Part shown: positions 1 through 8,218 of the stretch, in pieces
How the letters are laid out: every line of letters starts with the position of its first letter
How positions within the stretch are numbered: the stretch's first letter is position 1
From: Pseudoflavitalea sp. G-6-1-2
Lineage (GTDB): Bacteria; Bacteroidota; Bacteroidia; Chitinophagales; Chitinophagaceae
Direction: 5' to 3'
DNA: 64,000 nucleotides
NCBI RefSeq assembly: GCF_012927185.1
Contig: NZ_JABBGB010000003.1
Coordinates: 930,001-994,000 of the forward strand
Notes under the pieces: generated by a model
The model's database searches: none
Seen by the model: the letters and a program-made list of their open reading frames with translations, nothing else
Told to the model about the DNA's origin: nothing
Position numbers and translations under genes: made by a program

Positions 1-341
1 GCTTTCGGCTTGGCCATTCTGATGCCTGCGATGGTAGCCCCGGCCATGCTGTGATCGCCACTGAGCACCACAGGAAAGAAATTATTCTTGATGGTATCGT
101 GCACAGCCTTGCTCACGCGCTCGTACATGGTAGCTATACCCTTGATGCGTTTGGCGTAAGGAGATTCGATAGGCTCGTGCAGTATCTTATTTTCGTTGGG
201 AACTTTTTCTGATGGAAAATGAATGAAGAAGTTACTCATGAAATCCAGCGCTGCAATCTTGATGGCATCGATTCCGAGGCTTGCTCCTCGTGTTCCGGCG
301 CCAATTTCGGACGGTACTTCTATCAGCTTGATATTTTTCAT
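1..341 (-). CDS. rocF: Arginase family protein (partial, N-terminal 113 residues)
   Basis: The gene starts at an ATG at 341-339 on the minus strand and runs off the left edge, so only the first 113 residues are visible. The N-terminus reads EIGAGTRGASLGIDAI, and near the cut comes VVLSGDHSMAGATIAGI. The GDHS element carries the first Mn-binding His of ureohydrolases. Arginases hydrolyse L-arginine to ornithine and urea in the cytosol. The N-terminal wording resembles Bacteroidota arginases more than agmatinase, but the remaining metal motifs lie outside the window, so formiminoglutamase or agmatinase is not excluded. It is transcribed divergently from the acyl-CoA dehydrogenase gene. Confidence 0.8.
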   Translation of the reverse strand, partial: MKNIKLIEVPSEIGAGTRGASLGIDAIKIAALDFMSNFFIHFPSEKVPNENKILHEPIESPYAKRIKGIATMYERVSKAVHDTIKNNFFPVVLSGDHSMAGATIAGIRMAKPK

Positions 342-665
342 ATATAAACGTTGGTAACACAATCAGGTTTACTGAAATGAAAGCAGAAGGTCGGGAAGAA
401 AGTAATGGATGGAACGCTAGCCCGGAATGTAGTAGTTCACCGGCAGCACCTGCTGGGCGAATGGCATAATCAATATGGGTTTCCGTGTGCGGGTCGACAT
501 AACAACAGCGTTACGGCCTAAAGATAGCAAGTCTTCATCAAAAGAAAAACGAACAATTGTTAGCAGGTTAGCGCATCTCCATTATATTTGTGTTCCGTCC
601 AAAACCAACCATTCACAGAAAATCAATCTTTTTCACTGTAGGACGGCCAAAAAACAAGCGTCAAT
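342..665. other. Divergent intergenic region, arginase / acyl-CoA dehydrogenase
   Basis: This gap of 324 bases separates two divergent genes. A small open frame at 475-699 overlaps the dehydrogenase start and has no protein-like features. On the plus strand there is a TAnnTTTG box at 583-590. On the minus strand a weaker TATCTTTA box (525-518) could serve the arginase gene with a long leader. I see nothing else in it. Confidence 0.5.
583..590 (+). promoter_or_regulatory. Bacteroidota -7 promoter box for acyl-CoA dehydrogenase
   Basis: TATATTTG matches the Bacteroidota -7 consensus TAnnTTTG. A TTG at 557-559 could be the -33 element, although the spacing is slightly long. The leader to the ATG at 666 would be about 70 nt. 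Confidence 0.5.
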
Positions 666-1820
666 ATGCAATTTCAATTATCAGAAGAACACCTCATGAT
701 CCGTCAGGCTGCGCGCGATTTTGCCCAGCAGGAATGCTTACCCGGCGTTATTGAAAGGGACGAACAGCAGAAATTTCCCTATGACCAGGTTTACAAACTT
801 GCAGAACTGGGCTTTATGGGAATGATGGTTGACCCCAAATACGGTGGTTCCGGAATGGACACCATCAGCTATGTACTCGCCATGGAAGAGATCAGCAAGA
901 TCGACGCCAGCGTAAGCGTTTGCATGAGCGTGAATAACAGTCTGGTTTCATGGGGCCTCGAAGCTTTTGGTAACGAAGAGCAGAAACAAAAATACCTCAC
1001 ACCACTCGCACAGGGAAGAAAAGATGGCAAGCTCTATATCGGCGCTTTTCTGCTGAGTGAGCCGGAAGCGGGCAGCGACGCCACTTCGCAACGTACCACT
1101 GCTGAAGACAAAGGCGATCATTACCTGCTCAACGGAACCAAGAACTGGATCACAAATGGTTCTTCTGCATCTGTATACCTCGTAATGGCACAAACAGATG
1201 TTGCCAAAGGAAGCAAGGGCATCAACTGTTTCATCGTAGAAAAGAACTGGCCCGGCGTAGTAGTGGCGGCTAAAGAAAATAAACTCGGTATCCGCGGAAG
1301 CGATACGCATACTATCATGTTCAACGATGTGAAAGTTCCGAAAGAGAACCGTATCGGAGAAGATGGATTCGGATTCACATTCGCCATGAAAACATTGAGC
1401 GGAGGCCGCATCGGCATTGCCTCTCAGGCACTCGGTATCGCCAGCGGCGCTTACGAGCTGAGCGTAAAATATGCCAAAGAAAGAAAGGCATTCGGCAAAG
1501 AGATCATGCATCACCAGGCCATCCAGTTCAAACTGGCAGATATGGCAACACGCATCGAAGCAGCGCGTCTGCTCTGTCTGCGAGCAGCATGGGATAAAGA
1601 CCAGCATCAGGATTATGCGCTGAGCTCTTCCATGGCCAAAGTATTCTCCAGCGAAACAGCGATGTGGACAACGGTTGAAGCCGTTCAGATCCACGGAGGA
1701 TACGGATACGTAAAAGAATATCACGTAGAACGCCTCATGCGCGATGCCAAGATCACACAGATCTATGAAGGTACTTCCGAAGTACAGCGCATCGTAATCG
1801 GCAGATCTATTCTCAAATAA
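666..1820 (+). CDS. Acyl-CoA dehydrogenase, short/medium-chain type
   Basis: This 384-residue flavoenzyme has the normal length for a short-chain acyl-CoA dehydrogenase and would catalyse the first, FAD-dependent step of fatty acid or branched-chain acyl-CoA beta-oxidation. It shows the N-terminal helical domain, the FAD/substrate segment FLLSEPEAGSDA near residue 130, and the C-terminal signature IYEGTSEVQR with the presumed catalytic base Glu368. That placement of the Glu on the last long helix is typical of butyryl-CoA dehydrogenases, whereas isovaleryl and long-chain enzymes carry it elsewhere. The natural electron acceptor would be ETF, which is not encoded here. A terminator follows directly. 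The exact acyl chain preference cannot be read from the sequence. Confidence 0.9.
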   Translation: MQFQLSEEHLMIRQAARDFAQQECLPGVIERDEQQKFPYDQVYKLAELGFMGMMVDPKYGGSGMDTISYVLAMEEISKIDASVSVCMSVNNSLVSWGLEAFGNEEQKQKYLTPLAQGRKDGKLYIGAFLLSEPEAGSDATSQRTTAEDKGDHYLLNGTKNWITNGSSASVYLVMAQTDVAKGSKGINCFIVEKNWPGVVVAAKENKLGIRGSDTHTIMFNDVKVPKENRIGEDGFGFTFAMKTLSGGRIGIASQALGIASGAYELSVKYAKERKAFGKEIMHHQAIQFKLADMATRIEAARLLCLRAAWDKDQHQDYALSSSMAKVFSSETAMWTTVEAVQIHGGYGYVKEYHVERLMRDAKITQIYEGTSEVQRIVIGRSILK

Positions 1821-1840
1821 GTTTTATTTGAAAAGAAGAA

Positions 1841-1873
1841 AAGGCCTTCTCCGCAGGGAGAGGGCTTTTTTCT
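1841..1873 (+). terminator. Rho-independent terminator after acyl-CoA dehydrogenase
   Basis: GCCTTCTCC (1844-1852) pairs with GGAGAGGGC (1857-1865) across a GCAG loop, with one G-T pair, and is followed by a T-run. Confidence 0.8.
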
Positions 1874-1879
1874 TTTCAG

Positions 1880-1887
1880 TAGCTTTG
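1880..1887 (+). promoter_or_regulatory. -7 promoter box for yggS
   Basis: TAGCTTTG matches TAnnTTTG and sits 18 nt before the ATG at 1906, immediately behind the preceding terminator. It supports the start at 1906 rather than an in-frame start further upstream, which would lie inside the terminator. Confidence 0.55.
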
Positions 1888-1905
1888 CCCCTTCAATTTT
1901 CTATT

Positions 1906-2574
1906 ATGGCTGTGAATATTGCTGCATACAATCAGATACTGGCAGAGCTTCAACCCCAGGGCGTAACACTGGTGGCGGTTTCCAAAACCAAACCGGTGGA
2001 AGACATTCAGGCTTTGTACGATCTCGGTCAGCGCGATTTCGGTGAGAACTACGTACAGGAGCTCACAGAAAAACAGCCTCAGCTGCCGGCAGATATCCGC
2101 TGGCATTTTATCGGCCACCTGCAATCGAACAAAGTGAAATATATCGCTCCGTATGTGTTTATGATCCACGGAGTAGACAGCGCCAAACTGCTGAAGGAGA
2201 TCGATAAGCAGGCGGCGAAACTGGGCAGGGTGATACCGGTACTGCTGCAGGTGTTCATCGCACGCGAAGAAACCAAGTTCGGGCTCGATGCTGCTGAACT
2301 CGAAGCCATCCTCACCGGTGATGAAACCGCCGGGTTGCGGAATATCCGCATCGAAGGGCTGATGGGCATGGCCTCTTTCACAGACAATACCAATAATATC
2401 CGCGAAGAATTCCGTTCGCTCAAAGCCCTGCACAGCAGGTGGAGTGGGCATCGCACCCACAATATTGAACTGAAAACACTGAGTTTCGGCATGAGCAGCG
2501 ACTATGCCATTGCCATCGGAGAAGGAAGCAATCTGGTACGCATCGGAAGCCTGCTTTTCGGCGCACGTGGCTGA
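1906..2574 (+). CDS. yggS: YggS family PLP-binding (PLP homeostasis) protein
   Basis: This 222-residue single-domain TIM-barrel protein binds pyridoxal phosphate and is linked to vitamin B6 and amino acid homeostasis. No enzymatic reaction is established for the family. The PLP lysine is expected at Lys27 in LVAVSKTKP, and the family motif HFIGHLQSNK lies near residue 66. The C-terminal phosphate-binding stretch LSFGMSSDY is intact. The start was set at 1906 because the reading frame upstream crosses the terminator and the promoter box at 1880. It is flanked by its own promoter and terminator, so it is probably monocistronic. Confidence 0.93.
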   Translation: MAVNIAAYNQILAELQPQGVTLVAVSKTKPVEDIQALYDLGQRDFGENYVQELTEKQPQLPADIRWHFIGHLQSNKVKYIAPYVFMIHGVDSAKLLKEIDKQAAKLGRVIPVLLQVFIAREETKFGLDAAELEAILTGDETAGLRNIRIEGLMGMASFTDNTNNIREEFRSLKALHSRWSGHRTHNIELKTLSFGMSSDYAIAIGEGSNLVRIGSLLFGARG

Positions 2575-2709
2575 TAATCATCGTGGAATTGAAGCCATTC
2601 AACCCGTAATCGGGGCCAAACGTCGAATAAGTTATGGATGATGGCCGTTGCGCAGTAGTTTTACTCCTGTAATTAAATAGTGTTTTTCATAGGTTATTGA
2701 TTAATGGTA

Positions 2710-2735
2710 AGGAGCTGTTTCTACAGCTCTTTTTG
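2710..2735 (+). terminator. Terminator after yggS
   Basis: GAGCTGT (2712-2718) and ACAGCTC (2723-2729) form a short stem with a TTCT loop, followed by TTTTT. Confidence 0.65.
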
Positions 2736-2760
2736 CTTTTGGTACATCACCTCCTTCCGC

Positions 2761-2791
2761 TTGGTCAGCCAGCTTTTAAATAGTAAATTCG
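2761..2791 (+). promoter_or_regulatory. Promoter of glnS
   Basis: A TTG at 2761-2763 is followed after 20 bp by TAAATTCG (2784-2791). This matches the Bacteroidota -33/-7 arrangement with one deviation from TAnnTTTG, about 28 nt before the ATG. Confidence 0.5.
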
Positions 2792-2819
2792 CAGCATACG
2801 AATTAAAACGCGCAGCTCA

Positions 2820-4499
2820 ATGACAGAGACACTAAAAGAAGCAGAAAAGAGTCGCAATTTTTTGGAGGAGATCGTTGAAGAGGACCTGAAATCGGGGAAG
2901 TACCAATCCATCACCACACGTTTTCCGCCGGAACCCAACGGCTATCTTCACATCGGCCATGCAAAAAGCATTTGCCTCAATTTCGGTCTCGCCCTCAAAT
3001 ATGGCGGTAAGACCAACTTACGTTTCGACGATACCAATCCTGTTACAGAGGATACTGAATATGTAGACAGCATCAAGTCTGATGTCCAATGGCTCGGTTT
3101 CCAATGGGCTAAAGAACTGTATGCGTCTGATTATTTCGATCAGCTCTATGCATTTGCTGTAGACCTGATCAAAAAAGGATTTGCCTATGTAGACGACTCA
3201 ACGCCAGATGAGATCGCTGCACAGAAAGGCACGCCTACAGAACCAGGCATACGCAACAAATATTCCGAACGCACCGTCGAAGAGAACCTGCAGTTGTTCG
3301 AAGAAATGAAGGCAGGAAAATATAAGGATGGAGAGAAAGTGCTTCGCGCGAAGATCGATATGGGATCTCCGAACATGCACTTCCGCGATCCGATCATGTA
3401 TCGCATCAAGCACGCGCATCACCATAGGACCGGTGATAAATGGTGCATCTATCCGATGTATGACTTCGCTCACGGACAAAGCGATTCCATCGAACAGATC
3501 ACACATAGCATCTGTACGTTGGAATTTATTCCGCATCGTCCGCTGTACGAATGGTTCATCGAAAAGCTCGATATCTTCCCATCGCATCAATATGAGTTTG
3601 CACGTCTCAACCTCACGTACAACGTGATGAGCAAACGCAAACTCAAACTGCTGGTGGCAGACAAGCACGTAACAGGTTGGGATGATCCCCGCATGATCAC
3701 CATCGCCGGTCTCCGCCGCAGAGGATACACGCCGGAATCCATCCGCGAGCTCTGCGACAGAGTAGGTGTAGTGAAACGCGATAGCCTCATCGAAATGAGC
3801 CTGCTGGAATTCTGCATCCGCGAGCACCTGAACAAAATTGCACTTCGCCGCATGGTGGTGTTCGATCCGCTGAAAGTGGTGATCACCAACTATCCCGAAG
3901 GGCAATCGGAAATGCTGCACAGCGAAGACAATCCGGAAGATCCGAATGCAGGCAACCGCGAAATTCCTTTCAGCCGCGAACTCTTCATCGAGAAAGAAGA
4001 TTTCATGGAGGTGGCTCCGAAGAAATTCTTCCGTCTCGCACCCGGACAAATGGTGCGTCTGAAAAGCGCGTATATCATCAAGTGCGACGAAGTGATCAAA
4101 GATGCTGCCGGCAATATCACCGAGCTGCATTGTTCATACATCCCTGAAAGCAAGAGCGGTGCGGATACCTCCGGTATCAACGTAAAAGGAACCCTGCACT
4201 GGGTAAGCGCTCCAACGGCTATCAGTTGCGAACTGCGTTTATACGATCGCCTGTTTCAGGTAGAGGATATGCTTGCAGATGATAAGCCATTTACGGAAAG
4301 CATCAATCCGAATTCGCTGGTAATAGTGAGCAATGCGTATGCAGAACCAGCGCTGAAGACAGCGAAATTCGATGATCGCTATCAGTTCCTGCGCAAAGGA
4401 TATTTCTGCCTGGATAAAGATACCAGCGAAGAGAAGCTGGTTTTCAACAGAACAGTTACATTGAAAGATGGCTGGGCGAAAGAGCAGAAAAAAGGATAA
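2820..4499 (+). CDS. glnS: Glutaminyl-tRNA synthetase
   Basis: This 559-residue class I aminoacyl-tRNA synthetase charges tRNA-Gln with glutamine. The first signature [15 protein letters not shown] is at residues 36-50 (HIGH 44-47), and the KMSKS-equivalent VMSKR is near 269-273. The C-terminal half contains the two beta-barrel anticodon-binding domains typical of GlnRS, and the length agrees with bacterial GlnRS. It is GlnRS rather than GluRS because of the DDTNP...YVDSI segment near residue 70 and the beta-barrel C-terminus. It has its own promoter and ends in a hairpin shared with the convergent neighbour. Confidence 0.96.
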   Translation: MTETLKEAEKSRNFLEEIVEEDLKSGKYQSITTRFPPEPNGYLHIGHAKSICLNFGLALKYGGKTNLRFDDTNPVTEDTEYVDSIKSDVQWLGFQWAKELYASDYFDQLYAFAVDLIKKGFAYVDDSTPDEIAAQKGTPTEPGIRNKYSERTVEENLQLFEEMKAGKYKDGEKVLRAKIDMGSPNMHFRDPIMYRIKHAHHHRTGDKWCIYPMYDFAHGQSDSIEQITHSICTLEFIPHRPLYEWFIEKLDIFPSHQYEFARLNLTYNVMSKRKLKLLVADKHVTGWDDPRMITIAGLRRRGYTPESIRELCDRVGVVKRDSLIEMSLLEFCIREHLNKIALRRMVVFDPLKVVITNYPEGQSEMLHSEDNPEDPNAGNREIPFSRELFIEKEDFMEVAPKKFFRLAPGQMVRLKSAYIIKCDEVIKDAAGNITELHCSYIPESKSGADTSGINVKGTLHWVSAPTAISCELRLYDRLFQVEDMLADDKPFTESINPNSLVIVSNAYAEPALKTAKFDDRYQFLRKGYFCLDKDTSEEKLVFNRTVTLKDGWAKEQKKG

Positions 4500-4527
4500 T
4501 AATGTAAGTTGAATTGATTACAATAAA

Positions 4528-4556
4528 GGAGCCGCTTCGTTTTTCGGAGCGGCTTT
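4528..4556. terminator. Bidirectional hairpin between glnS and the convergent GRDP-like cluster
   Basis: GCCGCTTCG (4531-4539) pairs with CGGAGCGGC (4545-4553). The T-run is modest on the plus strand, and the hairpin directly abuts the stop of the convergent gene. Confidence 0.65.
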
Positions 4557-4557
4557 C

Positions 4558-5226
4558 TTATTTGAATTGCTCAGGATCATAATAGCTTGTGGGTCGAAGA
4601 GAATTCCTTCCGCCGGACCGCACAAAAAAAATAACTAGAATCAGGACAAGAATGAACATAATAAAAATCAAAAAGGAAGCAGAAATAAAATGCCCCAGCA
4701 GAGGAATGAAAATAAACAATGGGGCGATCAGCCACCAGTAAAGGTTATTTTGCTTCCAGCTATTTCCGCGCATTTGAACAATTTGAAATGGGCCGGGTAG
4801 TTCATCTGCTGAAGGCCAGATTTCCTTAGGAGGAATTGCACTGAATACCTTCTGATATTTGTTGATCGTATCTGCATAATATTCATCAAGCCAATAGTAG
4901 CCTTCATCATCATTGTATCCGCTGTATTTTATCAGTGGTTTTTTAAACAGAAGTACCTGGGTACATAACTCTTTCCAACCAAGTGGATAAAAGCCCTCAT
5001 AGGTTTCCCATGCCAGCTCAACATCAGGAGGAGGAACCAGCATAGACTCCTTTTCAATTGTTATCAGAAAAAGAAAACGTTTGAATTCTTCGATTACTTC
5101 AGCAGTGTATTCTTTTGTCCAGTTTTCCTGATTTGCTAATCTGTCGGAAAATCTTTCGATCAGATTGGGTGCATCGAATGGGAATGCATTCAGTTGGTTC
5201 CAGATATGAGCTGTTTCGTTGTTCAT
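4558..5226 (-). CDS. GRDP-like domain membrane protein, diverged paralogue A
   Basis: This 222-residue protein is the last and most diverged member of a three-gene paralogous run. Its N-terminal ~125 residues align with the next two genes (conserved FPFDAPNLIE, PPPDV and IPPKEIWP). The region resembles the alpha-helical glycine-rich-domain-protein-like domain seen in plant GRDPs and bacterial membrane proteins. The family WHLH motif has become WETY (73-76), so both histidines are lost. Two strongly hydrophobic segments (about 160-205) should anchor it in the inner membrane. The glycine/cysteine-rich tail of paralogue C is absent. It lies 15 bp after paralogue B. The function is unknown. Confidence 0.75.
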   Translation of the reverse strand: MNNETAHIWNQLNAFPFDAPNLIERFSDRLANQENWTKEYTAEVIEEFKRFLFLITIEKESMLVPPPDVELAWETYEGFYPLGWKELCTQVLLFKKPLIKYSGYNDDEGYYWLDEYYADTINKYQKVFSAIPPKEIWPSADELPGPFQIVQMRGNSWKQNNLYWWLIAPLFIFIPLLGHFISASFLIFIMFILVLILVIFFVRSGGRNSLRPTSYYDPEQFK

Positions 5227-5241
5227 GGGATCAGGTTGTAT

Positions 5242-5928
5242 TTATTCAGGATCGCAATAACCGGTTGTATTCACAACACGCCATCCTTTGGTATGGCGTT
5301 CTCCATAGAAATGAATCGATGCCAGCAGCGCAATCAATATCACAACGGTGAAAGCAGAGAATGCGCTAAGGCTGAAAAATAAAAGAACCAGTAACGGGGC
5401 TTTCAACCAGAGTGAATTGAATCTGATTTTTCCTTCCTTGAAAGGATTGGGAAACTCTACTTCCTGCGTATAACTTCTTCTTACATCGGTCCAGATTTGC
5501 GGTGGCGGCTCGGAAAGGAATGCTTCGTAATATCTCGATCCGGTAAATTCATAGTACTCAACAATCTTCCTGTAATACCAGGATGAGGTGGAATTGCTGT
5601 TTCCAAGGAGGCCAGCCAATTCTTTTGATTCTCTTTTCAGGTTTCTGTTCAGTATGGTTCTGCAGATTTCTTCATATGCCAGAGGGTAATAGTTCTGATG
5701 GATAACCCACGCGTAATCTACATCCGGAGGCGGAACCAGATAACTGTTCCGATCAAAAACAGTGAGGAAAAGAAATCGTTTGTATTCGATGATCACTTGA
5801 GTGGTAAATTCTTTTGTCCAGCCTTTGGAGTTTGCCAATCTATCGGGGAAGGTTTCTATAAGGTTGGGTGCATCGAATGGATAGTCGGTTAGTTTGTTCC
5901 AGACGATAATATCCTCGTAATTCTTCAT
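5242..5928 (-). CDS. GRDP-like domain membrane protein, paralogue B
   Basis: This 228-residue protein is the middle member of the tandem trio and lies 18 bp downstream of paralogue C on the minus strand. It has the same domain layout: the N-terminal helical domain with FPFDAPNLIE-like DYPFDAPNLIE, PPPDVDYAW, then SEPPPQIWTDV, and a hydrophobic C-terminal region around residues 180-205. The WHLH motif reads WVIH (74-77), retaining only the second histidine. The final tail GYCDPE resembles the YYDPEQ end of paralogue A, so A and B are closer to each other than to C. No enzymatic function is known. Membrane location and co-transcription are inferred. Confidence 0.75.
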   Translation of the reverse strand: MKNYEDIIVWNKLTDYPFDAPNLIETFPDRLANSKGWTKEFTTQVIIEYKRFLFLTVFDRNSYLVPPPDVDYAWVIHQNYYPLAYEEICRTILNRNLKRESKELAGLLGNSNSTSSWYYRKIVEYYEFTGSRYYEAFLSEPPPQIWTDVRRSYTQEVEFPNPFKEGKIRFNSLWLKAPLLVLLFFSLSAFSAFTVVILIALLASIHFYGERHTKGWRVVNTTGYCDPE

Positions 5929-5946
5929 GTCTGCATTCGTTAGGGT

Positions 5947-6669
5947 TTAATCTCCGCCGCCACATCCGGAACATCCGCTGCTGCAACCTCCGTCGCCACT
6001 GCAACCGGAGCATCCATGTGCGGAGTTGCATCCAGAGCCACATCCTCCGATGCTTCCAGACCTGCCGTTGCCGGTTTTACTGGAGATAACCAATGCAAGG
6101 AAGATTCCACCGATCATTATTTCACCGTGCTTTGAAAGCAATGCAATAATCAGAAAAATAAACAGTACCAGTATTGGTAAATGCCATATTTTTTTTCGGA
6201 TGATCCAGTGATCGGCAGCGGTTATGTGCGGGGAATTGCTGCTGCTGAATCTGGCTTCCGATGCCGGCCAGATATTTTCCGGAGGTTCTGTTTCGAATGT
6301 GGTTCTGTAAAGCGATAGTGTAAACTCGTAGAAGCTGAAGAATTTCTCTGTTTCCGATTGGCCGCCTTCTGTGGGATTGTGGTGTATTTTCTTTCCCAGC
6401 AGGTTTTCGCAGAGATCGTTCCAGTAAGACTTTGTGTAAGATAAGTGAAGATGCCAGGCCTGATCAACATCGTGGGAGGGGGTGCAGGCGAGGTCCTGAA
6501 TGGCGCAGAGGAAAATGAACTTTTTGTACTCGTGAACTACTTCGGCAGCGTACTGCTCAGACCAGCTGTTTTCTCTCGCCAGTCTTTGTGTGAACGTGAA
6601 TTGCACATCGGGCGGATCAATGGAAAAGATTTCGAGCTTTTTCCAGAGAGGGTTTGTCTCAATTTTCAT
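5947..6669 (-). CDS. GRDP-like domain membrane protein with Cys/Gly-rich tail, paralogue C
   Basis: This 240-residue protein is the first gene of the trio and the one closest to the family norm. It carries DVDQAWHLHLSYTKSYW (67-83) with an intact WHLH (72-75), then KKIHHNPTEGG with HH at 96-97, and EPPENIWP. These histidines could bind a metal, but that is inference. One or two membrane segments follow at about 165-195. The last ~40 residues are almost only Gly, Cys and Ser, a tail seen in bacterial GRDP-like and TIGR04222-type membrane proteins. A TATTTTTG box lies 14 nt upstream, so this gene probably starts the three-gene operon. Confidence 0.8.
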   Translation of the reverse strand: MKIETNPLWKKLEIFSIDPPDVQFTFTQRLARENSWSEQYAAEVVHEYKKFIFLCAIQDLACTPSHDVDQAWHLHLSYTKSYWNDLCENLLGKKIHHNPTEGGQSETEKFFSFYEFTLSLYRTTFETEPPENIWPASEARFSSSNSPHITAADHWIIRKKIWHLPILVLFIFLIIALLSKHGEIMIGGIFLALVISSKTGNGRSGSIGGCGSGCNSAHGCSGCSGDGGCSSGCSGCGGGD

Positions 6670-6683
6670 AAAGAACTCTTTTA

Positions 6684-6691
6684 CAAAAATA
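6684..6691 (-). promoter_or_regulatory. -7 promoter box of the GRDP-like trio
   Basis: Read on the minus strand the box is TATTTTTG, matching TAnnTTTG, 14 nt before the ATG at 6669. Confidence 0.5.
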
Positions 6692-6702
6692 GCTCGCCAA
6701 TA

Positions 6703-6855
6703 TTACCGGAAGGTTATGTTAATGGTTTCAGTCCATCCACGCATGCTGTCTGCTGTGCGCGGATTTCCCAACCTTATCAGGCTGGTCAGTATCATGAACA
6801 GAAGAAAACCGATTATCAGAAAAGGAAGGAAAACAGGATGGATGCCTTTCTTCAA
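6703..6855 (-). CDS. Possible 50-residue single-pass membrane protein (TTG start)
   Basis: Between the M20 gene and the GRDP-like trio, a frame opens with TTG at 6855-6853, 7 nt after the M20 stop codon, and ends with TAA at 6705-6703. It encodes two lysines, then a clean hydrophobic helix (VFLPFLIIGFLLFMILTSL), then a polar tail rich in Arg and Thr. This topology is typical of small membrane proteins, and the coupling to the upstream stop would suit translational reinitiation. There is no ATG start before the helix. It could still be a chance frame. Confidence 0.35.
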   Translation of the reverse strand: MKKGIHPVFLPFLIIGFLLFMILTSLIRLGNPRTADSMRGWTETINITFR

Positions 6856-6862
6856 TTGAAAA

Positions 6863-8176
6863 TTACTTTTTAGCTGCTTTCAGTTTTGCATAATCAAACA
6901 CCAGCTGGCAGAATGTTTTCACGCCGAGATCGAGCTGGCTATCATCGATAAAGAAATCAGGTGTATGATGTGGAGGGGCTTTCGATTTATCCGATCCTTT
7001 GGGCATGCCTCCGATGTAAAAGAAAAATGCAGGCGCTTTGGTTCCGTAGAACGAAAAATCCTCTGCACCGGTAACCCATTCTCTTTCTTTCACGTTATCC
7101 TTTCCGGCAGCGGATTCCAGCGAGTTGGTCATAAGCTTCACCAGTGCAGGATCATTGAAAGTGACCAGTGTTTTTGTATCGATATTTACCGTGGCCGATG
7201 CTCCGTAATCAGCGGCAATGCCGGTAGCCATTTTGCGGATGCGTTCGTGGGTTTCCTGTTGCATCTTGCTGTCGAGTGTTCGGATAGTGCCTTCGAGTAC
7301 TGCTTCTTCGGGCATGATATTCGGGCGCACGCCACTGTTGAATTTCCCTACAGTGATTACCACCGGCGCTTTGGTGAGCTCGCTCTGACGGCTCACGATA
7401 GTTTGCAATCCGTTGATGATGGCAGTTGCCGCAACGATCGGATCAACTCCTTTCCATGGCTGCGAACCATGCGATTGTTTGCCTTTGATATGTATGGTGA
7501 ACCAGTCTGAGGATGCCATGAAGGCGCCGGGCTTGTATTCCAGTTTACCCACTTCTATGTCCGACTGAATATGCATTCCGAAAACAGCGTCCACTTTGGG
7601 ATTGTCCATTACGCCTTCTTTCACCATCAAAGGAGCGCCGCCTTCCTCATCTCCGGGAGGGCCTTCTTCGGCAGGCTGAAAGATAAACTTCACGGTGCCC
7701 GGCACTTCACTTTTGATCGATGCCAGCAACTGCGCTGTGCCCAGCAGCATCGACACATGGCTGTCGTGGCCACATGCGTGCATCACCGGAACATTTTGTC
7801 CGAGATAGTCTGCTGTTACCGTCGATTTGAAAGGAATATCTACCCGTTCTTTTACAGGCAATGCATCCATGTCGGCGCGCAATGCCACAACAGGACCGGG
7901 TTTGCCGCCTTTCAGTATCGCCACAACACCGGTTTTGGCAATGCCGGTTTGTACTTCAAGTCCGAATGATTTGAGGAGAGCGGCAACGTATTCGCCTGTT
8001 TTCACTTCGCGGTTGCTCAACTCAGGATGTTCATGGATGTATCGTCTCCATTCTATCAGTTTGGGACGCAGTGCTTCTGCTTTGGATGGGAGACTGGCAG
8101 GGATTGTCTGTGCATCGGCCGTATTATTGATAGCAGCCATACACAGCAGGGTAGAGGCGATAAGGATCTTCTGCAT
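6863..8176 (-). CDS. Secreted M20 family metallo-amidohydrolase (HipO-like)
   Basis: This 437-residue protein has an N-terminal signal peptide (about residues 1-22) followed by an M20D amidohydrolase. The motifs are ADMDALP (101-107), HACGHDSH with Cys135 and His137, QPAEEG with Glu170/171, GMHIQ, and a C-terminal HHTPDFFID. Together these give the usual metal site of N-acyl-amino-acid, hippurate or IAA-amino-acid hydrolases. The lid domain between about 220 and 330 is complete. Substrate cannot be read from the sequence. Export suggests that it trims peptides or N-acyl amino acids in the periplasm. It lies in a long minus-strand series but has 42 bp to the upstream gene. Confidence 0.9.
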   Translation of the reverse strand: MQKILIASTLLCMAAINNTADAQTIPASLPSKAEALRPKLIEWRRYIHEHPELSNREVKTGEYVAALLKSFGLEVQTGIAKTGVVAILKGGKPGPVVALRADMDALPVKERVDIPFKSTVTADYLGQNVPVMHACGHDSHVSMLLGTAQLLASIKSEVPGTVKFIFQPAEEGPPGDEEGGAPLMVKEGVMDNPKVDAVFGMHIQSDIEVGKLEYKPGAFMASSDWFTIHIKGKQSHGSQPWKGVDPIVAATAIINGLQTIVSRQSELTKAPVVITVGKFNSGVRPNIMPEEAVLEGTIRTLDSKMQQETHERIRKMATGIAADYGASATVNIDTKTLVTFNDPALVKLMTNSLESAAGKDNVKEREWVTGAEDFSFYGTKAPAFFFYIGGMPKGSDKSKAPPHHTPDFFIDDSQLDLGVKTFCQLVFDYAKLKAAKK

Positions 8177-8218
8177 GAACGTTGGGATTTGGTACGCTGA
8201 ATGTACTCAAAATTTTCG

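Noticed and set aside
475-699. A 74-codon frame before the acyl-CoA dehydrogenase
   Set aside because: It overlaps the promoter box and the true start, and has random composition.
948-1724. A 258-codon minus-strand frame inside the acyl-CoA dehydrogenase gene
   Set aside because: It is an antisense shadow of a strongly supported gene, and its Cys/Phe-rich composition is not protein-like.
4558-6669. Reading the GRDP-like trio as a toxin-immunity or phage-defence cassette
   Set aside because: Membrane segments and a Cys/Gly-rich tail are present but there is no nuclease, NTPase or toxin motif, and neighbours are housekeeping genes.
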